A stretch of 64,000 nucleotides of DNA from Bacillus badius NBRC 15713 (GCF_001591605.1 NZ_BCVF01000004.1:62001-126000); one strand, 5' to 3'. Shown: positions 45,999 through 55,549, counted from the stretch's first letter. The notes: generated by a model from the letters alone, not told the origin. A program made the numbers and translations.

Positions 45999-48900
45999 TT
46001 ATCGCTCTACTTCGATCAGCAAATCACCAGTAGAAATAGCTTCACCGTTTTGGACATGGATGTTTTTCACCGTTCCTGAGAATGGGGCTTGAACGGTTGT
46101 CTCCATTTTCATCGCTTCGGTAATCATTAAATGATCTCCCTGAACGACCTTCTCTCCTTTTTCCACAAGCACTTTGATCACCGTTCCCGGCATTGTGGCG
46201 GCCAAATGGCTTTCATTTTTCGGATCTGCTTTTATTTTAGAAGCAACTGAAGATTTTATGCTTTCATCTTTAATCACTATTTCACGCGGCTGGCCATTTA
46301 ATTCAAAATACACCACGCGGGTACCGTCTGTTTGTGCCTGCCCAATGGAAACAAGCTTAACAATTAATGTTTTGCCCGTTTCAATTTCAATCTCGATCTC
46401 CTCGCCTAACCTCATTCCATACAAGAACGTCGGCGTATCCAGTACGGACACATCACCAAACTGGTCGACTGTTTTAATATAATCCGTAAATACTTTTGGA
46501 TACAAGGCGTAAGCGATGACATCGTGATCGGTTATTTGGCGGTCAAATTCGTTGGACAGCTCTTCTCGAATGGCGCCAAAGTCGACATCCTTAAGCAGCT
46601 CCCCTGGACGAACCGTCAAAGGCTCTTTCCCTTTTAAAATTACTTTTTGAAGCTGTTTCGGGAATCCGCCGTACGGCTGGCCCAAGTATCCTTCAAACAA
46701 TTCAATAACGGAATCTGGAAAGTCAATTTTGTCTCCCCTTTCCAGCACTTCTTCTTCTGTCAAGTTATTCTGTACCATAAACAAGGCCATGTCACCGACT
46801 ACTTTAGAAGAAGGAGTGACCTTGACAATGTCCCCGAACATTAAATTAACGCGGCTGTACATGTCTTTCACTTCTTCCCAGCGATCGCCGAGCCCTACCG
46901 CTTTCGCCTGCTGCTGCAGGTTGCTGTATTGTCCTCCAGGCATTTCATGCTTGTAAATTTCCGTGTGCGGAGCGACCATGCCGCTTTCAAAATCCTGATA
47001 ATACTGTCTGACACCTTCCCAGTATTGGGATAGCTGCTCTAAAGAATCAATGCTGGCAGAAGGCTCCCGCTCTGTTCCTTTTAAGGCGTAACAAAGCGTA
47101 TTGGCGCTCGGCTGCGAAGTGAGGCCAGCCATTGTGCTGACCGCTACATCAACAATATCCACTCCCGCTTCGATCGCCTTGGCGTACATATAAATGCCAT
47201 TTCCGCTCGTATCATGCGTATGAAGATGAATCGGAAGATCAACAGTTGCTTTCAATTCAGAAATTAACCGGTAAGCGGACTGCGGCTTCAACAAACCTGC
47301 CATATCTTTAATGCCAAGAATATGCGCTCCTTGATTTTCCAGTTCCTTTGCCATGTCTTTATAATACTGAATGCTGTATTTTGGACGGGATGGATCATCA
47401 ATATCACCTGTGTAGCAAATAGAGGCTTCAGCAATCTTGCCTGTTTGGCGGACTGCATCAATGGCTGTTTCCATTCCCTTGATCCAGTTTAAGCTGTCAA
47501 AGATGCGGAACACATCAATGCCGGAAGCGGCAGATTGATCTACAAACTCGCGGATCACATTATCCGGATAATTCGTGTAGCCAACGGCATTGGAAGCGCG
47601 AAGCAACATTTGAAATAACACATTCGGCACTTTTTCCCTCAAAGCAGTCAGACGCTTCCAAGGATCCTCCTTCAAAAAGCGGTAGGACACATCGAACGTA
47701 GCTCCTCCCCACATTTCCAGCGAGAACATGTCCGGGAGCAATTTAGCAGTCGGTTCGGCGATTCGAAGCAAATCATTCGTGCGTACACGTGTAGCCAGCA
47801 GCGATTGATGGGCATCGCGGAAAGTTGTATCCGTCAGCAGCACTTCAGAGCGGGATTTGACCCAATCAACAAGCCCAGCAGCGCCCCTTTCATCCAAAAT
47901 CTGTTTTGTGCCCGGCGAAGCTGGCTCCAAGCCGACTTTCGGAACAGCGAGCTGTTCAAAGAGCGGCTTTTTCTTCTTTTCGATTCCCGGAAAACCGTTC
48001 AGTGTTACATTGCCGATATAATTGAGCATTTTAGTTCCCCGGTCTTTCCGCTTCGGAAACACAAATAATTCCGGAGTTGTATCAATAAAGGAGGTATCAT
48101 AATTTCCTGTAATAAAGTCTTCATGCCGCATGACATTCTCCAGGAAAGGAATGTTGGTCTTAATCCCGCGAATCCGGAACTCCTGAAGGTTTCGCAGCAT
48201 CTTAGAAGCCGCCTGCTCAAAAGTGAGCGCTTGCGTAGATACTTTCACAAGCAGCGAATCATAGTAAGGAGTAATCACGGCCCCTTGGAACCCATTCCCT
48301 GCATCCAGCCGGACACCGAAGCCGCCGCCGGAACGGTAAGCCATAATTTTTCCTGTATCTGGCATGAAATCATTTAACGGATCTTCTGTCGTAACACGTG
48401 ACTGAATTGCGTACCCATGAACAGTGATCGCCTCCTGTTGAGGAATTCCGACCTTCTCACTGTGAAGCGAATGGCCTTCAGCAATCAAAATCTGCGATTG
48501 GACAATATCGATGCCCGTGACCATTTCTGTGATCGTATGTTCCACCTGAACACGCGGATTGACTTCAATAAAATAGAACTTGTTATCTGCAACGAGAAAC
48601 TCTACGGTTCCCGCATTTAAATAATCTACTTTTTTCATCAGCTGAACTGCTGCTTCACAAATGCCATTGCGCAAATCTTCTGGCAATGATACACATGGAG
48701 CGACTTCTACTACCTTTTGATGACGGCGCTGCACGGAACAGTCCCGCTCATAAAGGTGAATAATGTTCCCATCATGGTCTCCGAGAATTTGCACCTCGAT
48801 ATGCTTAGGGTTTTGAACAAACTTCTCAACGTATACCTCGCCGCTGCCAAAAGCCGCTTTTGCCTCGGACTTTGCCCGCTCATAGGCTTCACGCACCTCT

Positions 48901-49433
48901 TCAACGCTATTGACAATCCGCATGCCGCGGCCGCCGCCCCCAAGCGCAGCTTTAATAATAATAGGAAAGCCGTGCTCCCGGCCAAACGCCACTACTTCTT
49001 CAAGAGAGGAGACTGGGCCGTCCGTGCCCGGGATGACAGGAATGTTTGCCTGCTGTGCTTGAAACCTGGCCTTCACTTTATCACCAAACATATCTAAATG
49101 CTGGGATTTAGGGCCGATAAAAATGATGCCTTCTTCCTCACAGCGTTTAGCGAATTCGATATTTTCTGATAAAAAACCATACCCCGGGTGGATCGCATCA
49201 ACTTCCGCTTGCTTGGCAATCTCAATAATGTTCTCAATATCAAGATAGGCTTCAATCGGCTTTTTGCCTTTGCCGACAAGATAAGCTTCATCGGCTTTAT
49301 AGCGATGATAAGAGCCTGAATCTTCTTTTGAGTAAATGGCCACTGTACGGATGCGCAGTTCTGTACAAGCGCGAAATACGCGGATCGCGATTTCCCCCCT
49401 GTTAGCAACCAGTACTTTACTGATTTTTCTCAT
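45999..49433 (-). CDS. pyc: Pyruvate carboxylase
   Basis: Biotin-dependent anaplerotic enzyme making oxaloacetate from pyruvate. 1144 residues from ATG 49433 (AGGGGAG site, 8 bases). Domains in order: biotin carboxylase (about 1-450; ALGGGGRGMR ATP loop), carboxyltransferase (about 525-820; LLTDTTFRDAHQSLLATRVRT, metal-binding HLHTHDTSGNG), and C-terminal biotin carrier with the biotinylation site EAMKMET. B. subtilis calls it pycA. It lies downstream of ftsW, preceded by a structured leader. Confidence 0.98.
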   Translation of the reverse strand: MRKISKVLVANRGEIAIRVFRACTELRIRTVAIYSKEDSGSYHRYKADEAYLVGKGKKPIEAYLDIENIIEIAKQAEVDAIHPGYGFLSENIEFAKRCEEEGIIFIGPKSQHLDMFGDKVKARFQAQQANIPVIPGTDGPVSSLEEVVAFGREHGFPIIIKAALGGGGRGMRIVNSVEEVREAYERAKSEAKAAFGSGEVYVEKFVQNPKHIEVQILGDHDGNIIHLYERDCSVQRRHQKVVEVAPCVSLPEDLRNGICEAAVQLMKKVDYLNAGTVEFLVADNKFYFIEVNPRVQVEHTITEMVTGIDIVQSQILIAEGHSLHSEKVGIPQQEAITVHGYAIQSRVTTEDPLNDFMPDTGKIMAYRSGGGFGVRLDAGNGFQGAVITPYYDSLLVKVSTQALTFEQAASKMLRNLQEFRIRGIKTNIPFLENVMRHEDFITGNYDTSFIDTTPELFVFPKRKDRGTKMLNYIGNVTLNGFPGIEKKKKPLFEQLAVPKVGLEPASPGTKQILDERGAAGLVDWVKSRSEVLLTDTTFRDAHQSLLATRVRTNDLLRIAEPTAKLLPDMFSLEMWGGATFDVSYRFLKEDPWKRLTALREKVPNVLFQMLLRASNAVGYTNYPDNVIREFVDQSAASGIDVFRIFDSLNWIKGMETAIDAVRQTGKIAEASICYTGDIDDPSRPKYSIQYYKDMAKELENQGAHILGIKDMAGLLKPQSAYRLISELKATVDLPIHLHTHDTSGNGIYMYAKAIEAGVDIVDVAVSTMAGLTSQPSANTLCYALKGTEREPSASIDSLEQLSQYWEGVRQYYQDFESGMVAPHTEIYKHEMPGGQYSNLQQQAKAVGLGDRWEEVKDMYSRVNLMFGDIVKVTPSSKVVGDMALFMVQNNLTEEEVLERGDKIDFPDSVIELFEGYLGQPYGGFPKQLQKVILKGKEPLTVRPGELLKDVDFGAIREELSNEFDRQITDHDVIAYALYPKVFTDYIKTVDQFGDVSVLDTPTFLYGMRLGEEIEIEIETGKTLIVKLVSIGQAQTDGTRVVYFELNGQPREIVIKDESIKSSVASKIKADPKNESHLAATMPGTVIKVLVEKGEKVVQGDHLMITEAMKMETTVQAPFSGTVKNIHVQNGEAISTGDLLIEVER

Positions 49434-49536
49434 TTTCATCTCTCCCCTGTTGTGCGAGTAAATATATATAAAAAGGCTCATTGAAATGAACCTTTTTACT
49501 ACTATGCTGCGTTAAAATCTCTTGCTGATTTTCGGT

Positions 49537-49572
49537 CCGTTCCTGCCAAACGGTCGTTTGGCAGGAAGGAGC
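49537..49572. repeat. Strong hairpin in the ftsW-pyc interval
   Basis: 12-bp perfect stem TTCCTGCCAAAC/GTTTGGCAGGAA (49540-49551, 49556-49567), extendable to about 19 bp with three mismatches, enclosed by GCTGATT/AATCAGC. Neither strand has a T-tract directly after it, so it is not a normal terminator. A second hairpin with TTTTT on the minus strand (about 49469-49497) lies nearer pyc and may terminate ftsW transcription. Confidence 0.6.
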
Positions 49573-49626
49573 CAAAAAAAGAATCAGCCTCTCAGATTAA
49601 CAAAGCTTGCCACTAACAAATGAGCG

Positions 49627-50778
49627 TTATTTTTTATAAAGCTGTTCGTACTTGGTAAACATTGAAATATTAACAAGAACCCCAAGTGACACAGATAACA
49701 AAATGAGTGAAGAGCCTCCATAACTGATTAAAGGCAGCGGAACTCCCGTAATTGGAATCAATCCCGTTACCCCGCCAAGATTAATAGCCGCTTGGATAGC
49801 GATCATACTGGAAATGCCGACAGCCATCATCTTTCCAAATGGGTCTTGGCACTTTATCGATATATAAATTCCTTTGAGTACAATAAAACTTAATCCCCCA
49901 ATAACAATGAATACGCCTAATAGACCCAACTCCTCTGAGATAACAGCCATAATGAAGTCGGTGTGCGGCTCAGGTAAATACCCTAGCTTTTGCACGCTTT
50001 GGCCGAGTCCATTGCCGGTTACTCCTCCAGAGCCGATAGCAAGATAAGAGTTGACAAGGTGATACCCGTCCCCCTCTTGGTGCTCAAAAGGATCAAGATA
50101 ACCGGTAATCCGGCTGATCTTTTCCTCCGTAAAGATCTTATCTTTCTTCAAAAGAATAAGCGGGGAAAGAACCAGAGCAGCCATCAGGCCAAGCACGACC
50201 AGCTTCCACATGCTTTTAAAGCGCATGCCCGAAGAAATAATGATCGTACAGCCAATAAGAAAAATAATAAAGGCTGTCCCAAAATCAGGCTCAGCAGCGA
50301 TCAAGGTGCATAAAAACACGAGTAAAATAACCGGCGGCGTGACCCCTTTATTAAAGGAGTTAATATATTTTTGTTTTTTGGCATAAATGGCTGACATATA
50401 AATAATGATTACCAGCTTGGCGAATTCAGAGGGCTGCAAGTTCATGCCGCCAAAACGAATCCAGCTTCGCGCGTTGTTCGAAATCGTTCCAAATATCATC
50501 AAAGCAACGAGCATTCCAATGATGCCTGCTACGATTGCAAATAAAAATTTACTATTTTTATAGGCTTTATATGGAAAGAGAGCTGCCGCAAAAAAGAAAA
50601 CAGAGGCCGCGATAATATGAATTTTTTGCTTGTTATAAAAGTAATCGCTCGCTACTTCATAGCGCTGGACGGCTGTGACTGAACTTGCACTGTAAATCAT
50701 CATCAGTCCGAACAGGCAAAGAAGAAAAAAGGCTGCGATAAGCGAGTAATCGTATGATCTTATGATTTTTTTCCACAT
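49627..50778 (-). CDS. ftsW: Cell division SEDS glycosyltransferase FtsW
   Basis: Septal peptidoglycan polymerase, partner of PBP2B. 383 residues, ten helices, with SEDS motifs MMIYSASS, NLQPSEFAKL, YLDPFEHQEGDGYHLVNSYLAIGSGG and VPLPLISYGGSS. Position between ylaN and pyc matches B. subtilis ftsW (ylaO). It is distinct from SpoVE at 8.2-9.3 kb. Confidence 0.95.
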   Translation of the reverse strand: MWKKIIRSYDYSLIAAFFLLCLFGLMMIYSASSVTAVQRYEVASDYFYNKQKIHIIAASVFFFAAALFPYKAYKNSKFLFAIVAGIIGMLVALMIFGTISNNARSWIRFGGMNLQPSEFAKLVIIIYMSAIYAKKQKYINSFNKGVTPPVILLVFLCTLIAAEPDFGTAFIIFLIGCTIIISSGMRFKSMWKLVVLGLMAALVLSPLILLKKDKIFTEEKISRITGYLDPFEHQEGDGYHLVNSYLAIGSGGVTGNGLGQSVQKLGYLPEPHTDFIMAVISEELGLLGVFIVIGGLSFIVLKGIYISIKCQDPFGKMMAVGISSMIAIQAAINLGGVTGLIPITGVPLPLISYGGSSLILLSVSLGVLVNISMFTKYEQLYKK

Positions 50779-50880
50779 ATAAATCTTCCTATCTCTGACA
50801 TCCTTTTCTGCAAAGAATGCGTTGAAATGATCCAGCCAACAGCGAGTAGATCAACAGCACGGCTGCCTGAGCTTATGTAA

Positions 50881-50919
50881 AAAAAACTCAAACATCAATA
50901 AAAGGTGTTTGAGTTTTTT
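50881..50919 (-). terminator. Terminator after ylaN
   Basis: 14-bp stem AAAAAACTCAAACA/TGTTTGAGTTTTTT (50881-50894, 50906-50919). Confidence 0.9.
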
Positions 50920-50924
50920 GCCGT

Positions 50925-51206
50925 TTATTTTCTAGTAGATGCTTCATGGAGAGCTGACAATTCCCGTTCAAGCGAATCAATCAGTTCTTTTCCATCTTGT
51001 TCATCGACCAAACCTAAACGAATCGCAAAATCTATTTCACGGGATAAGCCAAACATTTGGGTGTCCAGCACCTCTTCATAGAGAGGGCACTGGGGCATCG
51101 TTAAGTTGTCCATTTGGACTTTGATGAGTCTCAAAATCTTTCCCGCATCTGCTTCTAATAGAGAGTAGGCTTTTTCCCTGTGATTGACTTTTAATTCAGA
51201 TGCCAC
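50925..51206 (-). CDS. ylaN: YlaN family protein (DUF1507)
   Basis: 93-residue helical protein; sequence [35 protein letters not shown] is highly conserved in Bacillales. In B. subtilis it is essential under low iron; in S. aureus YlaN is reported to bind Fe(II) and relieve Fur repression. Transcribed from its own promoter at 51253-51281. Confidence 0.95.
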   Translation of the reverse strand: MASELKVNHREKAYSLLEADAGKILRLIKVQMDNLTMPQCPLYEEVLDTQMFGLSREIDFAIRLGLVDEQDGKELIDSLERELSALHEASTRK

Positions 51207-51252
51207 ATCTAACTCCCCCTGTTCAGCACAATAATTGACTGTATCTTATAAA

Positions 51253-51281
51253 ATTCTATCGTTAATTCGACTAATTTGCAA
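51253..51281 (-). promoter_or_regulatory. SigA-type promoter of ylaN
   Basis: Minus strand: TTGCAA (51276-51281), 17-base spacer, TAGAAT (51253-51258). Confidence 0.7.
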
Positions 51282-51300
51282 GGAATTTCGCATTTATCCC

Positions 51301-51329
51301 CTGACAAGAAAGGACTCTAGCGTTATAAT
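51301..51329 (+). promoter_or_regulatory. SigA-type promoter of ylaL
   Basis: CTGACA (51301-51306), 17-base spacer, perfect TATAAT (51324-51329); divergent from the ylaN promoter. Confidence 0.75.
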
Positions 51330-51366
51330 CTATGGGGAACGTTAATTTAAATAAGGGAGTGTCCCT

Positions 51367-51867
51367 ATGAATACAATTATGAGTATTAAAGGAAAAGTGA
51401 AATTTCCTATCACCCTCGATTCCGGTGTGTGGATTTTTGACGACCGCCGCATCGATCTGAATACATACTTTGACACAGAAGCAGACAATGGCCTGCTGCA
51501 AGACGAAGAATACACGAAGAGTGTATCAAAGTTTTGGGATAAAGAAATCAGAGAAGGCGCTGTTTTCCCGCCGACGATTAAATCCGAGAAAAAGTATGAA
51601 AAAGAAAAAGTATTGACCGGCACCTTCGGGATGCCCTTTGAACCATTTTTGAAAAATGCAGAGCCGGATGCTGATGCCCAGTCGTTAGTTATTGAAACAG
51701 CCAATGAAGAAATTACGCTGCCTTTAGAGCAAGCCGGCGAAATCATCCTCGCCTTCTCCAAGGAAGGAAAGCCGCTTCGCGAAGACGGGCCTGTCCATGT
51801 TCTTTTCAAAGACGGGTCAAACCGGGCTGAACCGATCAGGAAAGTCACATCGTTTCGTATCGATTAA
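51367..51867 (+). CDS. ylaL: YlaL-like conserved protein, unknown function
   Basis: 166-residue soluble protein; SIKGKVKFPITLDSGVWIFDDRRIDLNTYF is the conserved N-terminal block of a Bacillaceae family I associate with YlaL. ATG start 7 bases after AAGGGAG. Charged, no membrane segment or catalytic motif seen. It lies between ylaN and ylaK as in B. subtilis; glsA2 (ylaM) is missing here. Confidence 0.82.
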   Translation: MNTIMSIKGKVKFPITLDSGVWIFDDRRIDLNTYFDTEADNGLLQDEEYTKSVSKFWDKEIREGAVFPPTIKSEKKYEKEKVLTGTFGMPFEPFLKNAEPDADAQSLVIETANEEITLPLEQAGEIILAFSKEGKPLREDGPVHVLFKDGSNRAEPIRKVTSFRID

Positions 51868-51873
51868 GCCAAT

Positions 51874-51918
51874 AAAAAAGCGAGGTGCTTCGACTTATGG
51901 AAGGCATCTCGCTTTTTT
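51874..51918. terminator. Bidirectional terminator between ylaL and ylaK
   Basis: 15-bp stem with one wobble (51874-51888, 51904-51918), A and T tracts on both sides. Confidence 0.9.
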
Positions 51919-51923
51919 GCTTT

Positions 51924-53252
51924 CTATAAAATGTCCGCTGCCAGCTGGGCAAGCCCTGACCGTTCGCCTTTGAGCAATTTTATATGGCCTGAAACGGCCT
52001 GGTCTTTAAACTTTTCAATGACATAGGTTAAGCCATTATTGTATTCATCCAAATACGGATGGTCGATTTGGGCAGTATCACCCATCAGCACAATTTTGCT
52101 TCGTTCGCCAACCCTCGTCAAAATGGTTTTCACTTCATGCTTCGTTAAGTTTTGTGCCTCATCAATAATGATATACTGCTCAGGAATGCTTCTTCCCCGT
52201 ATATAAGTGAGTGCCTCCACTTCCACCGAGTGAAGCCCCGCCAAAATTTGATCAATTTCTCCCGGCTTTTTTGTATTAAATAAAAATTCAAGATTGTCGT
52301 AAATCGGCTGAACCCATGGGCGAAGCTTCTCCTGCTTTTCACCGGGCAAGTAGCCGATATCTTTTCCGACCGGAACAATCGGCCGGGCAACGAGCAATTT
52401 TTTAAACAGATGAAAATCCTCTGTTTGCAAAAGTCCTGCCGCAAGAGCAAGGAGCGTTTTTCCTGTTCCTGCCTTGCCCGCCATGGTAACAAGCGGAATA
52501 TCAGGTCGCATCAACAATTCAATCGCCATCATTTGCTGAACATTGCGCGGCTTGATTCCCCAAATAATATCTTCATCATGAAAAAGCTTCTTTAACATTT
52601 TCCCTTTGGCATCCACTATGCCAACCGCTGATGCTGAACTGCCAAGAGCGTCTTTTAAGATCAAAAACTGGTTAGGATAAAAAGGATGATGAGCGATTTC
52701 AGAAAGCGGCAGCTCCCCTTTTTGGTACAACGCATCAAGCGCTTCTTTCGGTACATACATCTCTAAAAAACCCATATATATATCGCTCATCTCAATGACG
52801 CGGTCACTCAAGAAGTCTTCTGCCTGCAAGCCAAGTGCATCGGCTTTTACCCGCACGAGCGTGTCTTTGCTTACTAAAATCACTGCCCGGCCATTCGTTT
52901 TCTCTTCTTCTTCAACAGATAAATTTTTGGCGACTGCCAAGATGCGGTTGTCATTTGTTTTTTCCAAAAACACATCTTGCAGCTTTTGAAAAGAACGATG
53001 ATTTAATTCAATTCTCAAGCTTCCTCCGTTTTCCAATTGAATCCGCTCATGGAGTTTCCCTGTTTCCCGCATTTTATCAATGAGCTTTGATACAAGTCTG
53101 GCGTTTCTTCCGATTTCATCCATATATCTTTTCTTTGAGTCTAATTCTTCGAGCACTACTGCCGGGATAACAACTTCATTTTCTTCAAAAGAGAAAATAG
53201 CGTATGGATCTTGCAACAAGACATTGGTATCCAGCACATAAATTTTACTCAA
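51924..53252 (-). CDS. ylaK: PIN-PhoH family protein (YlaK)
   Basis: Fusion of a PIN-type nuclease domain (about residues 1-150; KIYVLDTNVLLQDP with acidic residues) to a PhoH ATPase domain (about 210-442; Walker A MAGKAGTGKTLLAL, Walker B YIIIDEAQNLT). Such PhoH2-type proteins are RNA helicase/ribonucleases in mycobacteria; the role in Bacillus is unknown. Start set at TTG 53252, 7 bases after AGGAGG, giving 442 residues, the B. subtilis length. Confidence 0.95.
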   Translation of the reverse strand: MSKIYVLDTNVLLQDPYAIFSFEENEVVIPAVVLEELDSKKRYMDEIGRNARLVSKLIDKMRETGKLHERIQLENGGSLRIELNHRSFQKLQDVFLEKTNDNRILAVAKNLSVEEEEKTNGRAVILVSKDTLVRVKADALGLQAEDFLSDRVIEMSDIYMGFLEMYVPKEALDALYQKGELPLSEIAHHPFYPNQFLILKDALGSSASAVGIVDAKGKMLKKLFHDEDIIWGIKPRNVQQMMAIELLMRPDIPLVTMAGKAGTGKTLLALAAGLLQTEDFHLFKKLLVARPIVPVGKDIGYLPGEKQEKLRPWVQPIYDNLEFLFNTKKPGEIDQILAGLHSVEVEALTYIRGRSIPEQYIIIDEAQNLTKHEVKTILTRVGERSKIVLMGDTAQIDHPYLDEYNNGLTYVIEKFKDQAVSGHIKLLKGERSGLAQLAADIL

Positions 53253-53418
53253 CGAGACGCCTCCTGCTTTGTTCATCTTTTTTTATTATATGAGAATAAG
53301 CGGTACCAGGTTCAACGAATAGCAAGGCTGATAAAAATATATGTGTGCATGAATAAGATTAGAAGAGAATCGCAAAATATAAAGAACCGTTGATTTATAA
53401 ATAAAAGAGGTGATACAC

Positions 53419-54021
53419 ATGAAGCGAATACTTCCTTTACTCGCTCTCTCTCTTCTTTTCGGGTGTGCCCAGAAAGAAGACGCATCTTTAGATAAGAACG
53501 AACAAACTACCGGCGAAGCACGTTATAAAGCGCAAGTTAATAACAGCGTTCCAACTGACAGAAGCAATCTCTCGTTAGGCGAGGCCGGACGCCGGCTCGC
53601 GGCTACCGCCCAGACGATGCCGGGAGTGAATGACGCCGCTGCTGTAGCTTGGGGGCGATATGCCATTGTCGGCATTGATGTAGACGCCAATTTAGACCGG
53701 TCAGAAGTCGGCTCCATAAAGTACACCGTAGCGGAAGCGCTGAGGCACCAGCCGTATGGTGCGGAAGCAGTGGTAGTAGCCGATCCGGACTTATATGCCC
53801 GCCTCAAGGAGATTGGCCAAGACATTGAAAATGGACGGCCGCTGCAAGGCTTGGCCAATGAGCTTGCAGATATTGCTGGACGCGCCATGCCCGAAGTTCC
53901 AGGCGACTTAACAGAGCCTGAGCCTAAAAGAGCAACTGAACAGCCAAAGAAACAATTATCTCCCTCTGAATCGCACCAATTAGAAAAGCAGCAGGAAGAG
54001 CAATCCAACCACCATAAGTAA
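53419..54021 (+). CDS. ylaJ: YhcN/YlaJ family sporulation lipoprotein
   Basis: 200 residues from ATG 53419 (GAGGTGAT site). Signal peptide with lipobox LLFGC (Cys at about 16), a BON-like central domain (AAVAWGRYAIVGIDVDANLDRSEVGSIKYTVAEAL) typical of YhcN/YlaJ, and a Glu/Gln/Lys-rich tail ending NHHK. Family members are forespore-made, inner spore membrane lipoproteins linked to germination. Confidence 0.9.
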   Translation: MKRILPLLALSLLFGCAQKEDASLDKNEQTTGEARYKAQVNNSVPTDRSNLSLGEAGRRLAATAQTMPGVNDAAAVAWGRYAIVGIDVDANLDRSEVGSIKYTVAEALRHQPYGAEAVVVADPDLYARLKEIGQDIENGRPLQGLANELADIAGRAMPEVPGDLTEPEPKRATEQPKKQLSPSESHQLEKQQEEQSNHHK

Positions 54022-54076
54022 AATGAACAATCTATAAGTTGACGGCGGCGGAGCAGAAAAGACACAGTCGCTTTTC

Positions 54077-54547
54077 TTACTCTTCCGCTCCTTTTCTGAG
54101 AGCTTCTAATACTTGCCGGTCGAGTTTCTGAGCTGCCTGCTCGTCATATGTTTTCTCGTGTTTCGGCTCCAGGATAATTTTCGACCCGTAAAACATCACA
54201 TCACGTATTTCAGTAATGCAAATTTCTATAATCGCTGTCTGAACAGGGACACCGGCTGCTTTTTCCGTAATAATTTTCCCAGTGCCGGATATGGCATAGG
54301 CTGATTCATTTGCCAATAGGTGAATAGCCATTGCCGGATTTTGTTTAATGTTTTCTACCATGCTTGAGCGGCTGTGCACAGCAATGCGCAAGGTATGCTC
54401 GTCTAATGCACGGATCCAGGAAATAGCGTGAATAGCCGGATTTCCGGATTCCTTATCAATGGTGGCAATTGTGACGAGGCGGTCTTCTTGCAATGCCTCA
54501 AACAACGGCGGTATTAAATAAGTTTCTATTCTGTTAGCCACATTCAT
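54077..54547 (-). CDS. Pyridoxamine 5'-phosphate oxidase-fold flavoprotein
   Basis: 156 residues with the split beta-barrel signature: ALQEDRLVTIATIDKESGNPAIHAISWIRALDEHTLRIAVHSRSSMVENIKQNPAMAIHLL. Predicted FMN or heme binding; substrate unknown. Too few signature residues for true PdxH. Convergent with ylaJ; not present at this spot in my memory of B. subtilis. Confidence 0.85.
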   Translation of the reverse strand: MNVANRIETYLIPPLFEALQEDRLVTIATIDKESGNPAIHAISWIRALDEHTLRIAVHSRSSMVENIKQNPAMAIHLLANESAYAISGTGKIITEKAAGVPVQTAIIEICITEIRDVMFYGSKIILEPKHEKTYDEQAAQKLDRQVLEALRKGAEE

Positions 54548-54763
54548 CCCCTCCCTTTGTCTTTATTATACATAACAGGCTACACTATGCCGAATTTGTG
54601 CTGCCCCTTTTTCTCTTCACTCTATTGTTTTATAAGCTGAAAATATTTTTTGAATTATGTACAATGAAATTTTTACTCATTAAATAAACAATAGAAATCC
54701 TAAACAGAACACTTGACTGCTTTCATCTCATTGCTATCTTAGAAGACGCCCCTGCAATACTCA

Positions 54764-54772
54764 TGGTATAAT
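54764..54772 (+). promoter_or_regulatory. Extended -10 promoter of ylaI
   Basis: TGGTATAAT fits TGN-TATAAT with a perfect hexamer at 54767-54772, 12 bases before the GGAGGT ribosome site of ylaI. The remaining 54548-54763 sequence is AT-rich without a gene. Confidence 0.55.
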
Positions 54773-54798
54773 GGGCAAAAAAGCTGGAGGTAGCTGAA

Positions 54799-54999
54799 GT
54801 GAGAGTAAAATGTATTCTATGCGAAAAAATTGAAAAAATCGATGATCAGCTCCCTGTCGCCAAACGGTTAAGAAACCGGCCAATCCATACATATATGTGC
54901 ACGGAATGCAGCGAACGAATAGCCGAGAAAACCCAAGCACGGATTGCCACCGGCAAGTTTCGGATTTACCGTTCCGGCAAGGAGCAGGAAATTTTGTAA
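54799..54999 (+). CDS. ylaI: Zinc-ribbon protein YlaI (DUF2197)
   Basis: 66-residue protein with two Cys pairs, CILCEK and CTECSE, predicted to bind zinc; function unknown. GTG start 7 bases after GGAGGT. Hairpin terminator follows, then the repeat region. Confidence 0.92.
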   Translation: MRVKCILCEKIEKIDDQLPVAKRLRNRPIHTYMCTECSERIAEKTQARIATGKFRIYRSGKEQEIL

Positions 55000-55024
55000 A
55001 CAGCCACCTTCATGGCTGCATAAA

Positions 55025-55054
55025 AAAAGGATGCCTAAAAGCGGGCATCCTTTT
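55025..55054 (+). terminator. Terminator after ylaI
   Basis: 11-bp stem AAAAGGATGCC/GGCATCCTTTT. A near copy of this hairpin (AGGATACCTAAAAGCAGGCATCCT) recurs at about 55613-55636, on the far side of the repeat region. Confidence 0.85.
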
Positions 55055-55163
55055 AAAGTGGAGAAAAGCAGCACTTTGCCGTAAAATCCGTATCCCACAA
55101 ATCATCAATAAAAAAGAAATCAATCCCTGCCTCAGGCTTTATGTACAGCTACCCTCTTTTTTA

Positions 55164-55308
55164 TACACCCCGTTAATTAGAACGGAGGGCGCGAAGACTC
55201 CGGCGGGATCTGCGGGACAGGCGAGACCCCGCAGGCGCGCTGGCGCTGAGGAGGCTCGCCGCACGCCCCGCGGAAAGCGAAGCGCCTGGAGTGGAAAGCA
55301 ACAGACCC
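55164..55308. repeat. GC-rich 145-bp repeat, copy 1
   Basis: Identical to 55405-55549 except one base (G at 55234, A at 55475). Much richer in GC than its surroundings. Contains nested stems: CCGTT/AACGG near the left end and CTGCGGG/CCCGCAG in the middle; ends GGAGTGGAAAGCAACAGAC. The GCGGAAAGCGAAG...TGGAGNGGAAANCAACAGAC wording is familiar from a dispersed repeat common in Bacillaceae genomes. No gene in 55000-55640. Confidence 0.9.
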
Positions 55309-55404
55309 TATTCATAAGTAAATTAAAAAGAACGGCGGCTTTTTCATTCAGCTGCATAATGGTGCCAGTTTTCACCCGTATGGCTGCACCAATCCCTTAT
55401 TTTT

Positions 55405-55549
55405 TACACCCCGTTAATTAGAACGGAGGGCGCGAAGACTCCGGCGGGATCTGCGGGACAGGCGAGACCCCGCAGACGCGCTGGCGCTGAGGAGGCTCGC
55501 CGCACGCCCCGCGGAAAGCGAAGCGCCTGGAGTGGAAAGCAACAGACCC
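55405..55549. repeat. GC-rich 145-bp repeat, copy 2
   Basis: Direct copy of 55164-55308, offset 241 bases, separated by 96 unrelated AT-rich bases. Followed by a poly-A stretch and the dispersed hairpin at 55568. Confidence 0.9.

Noticed and set aside
51342-51848. 168-codon minus-strand frame
   Set aside because: It is the exact antisense shadow of ylaL, which has a promoter, ribosome site and family match.
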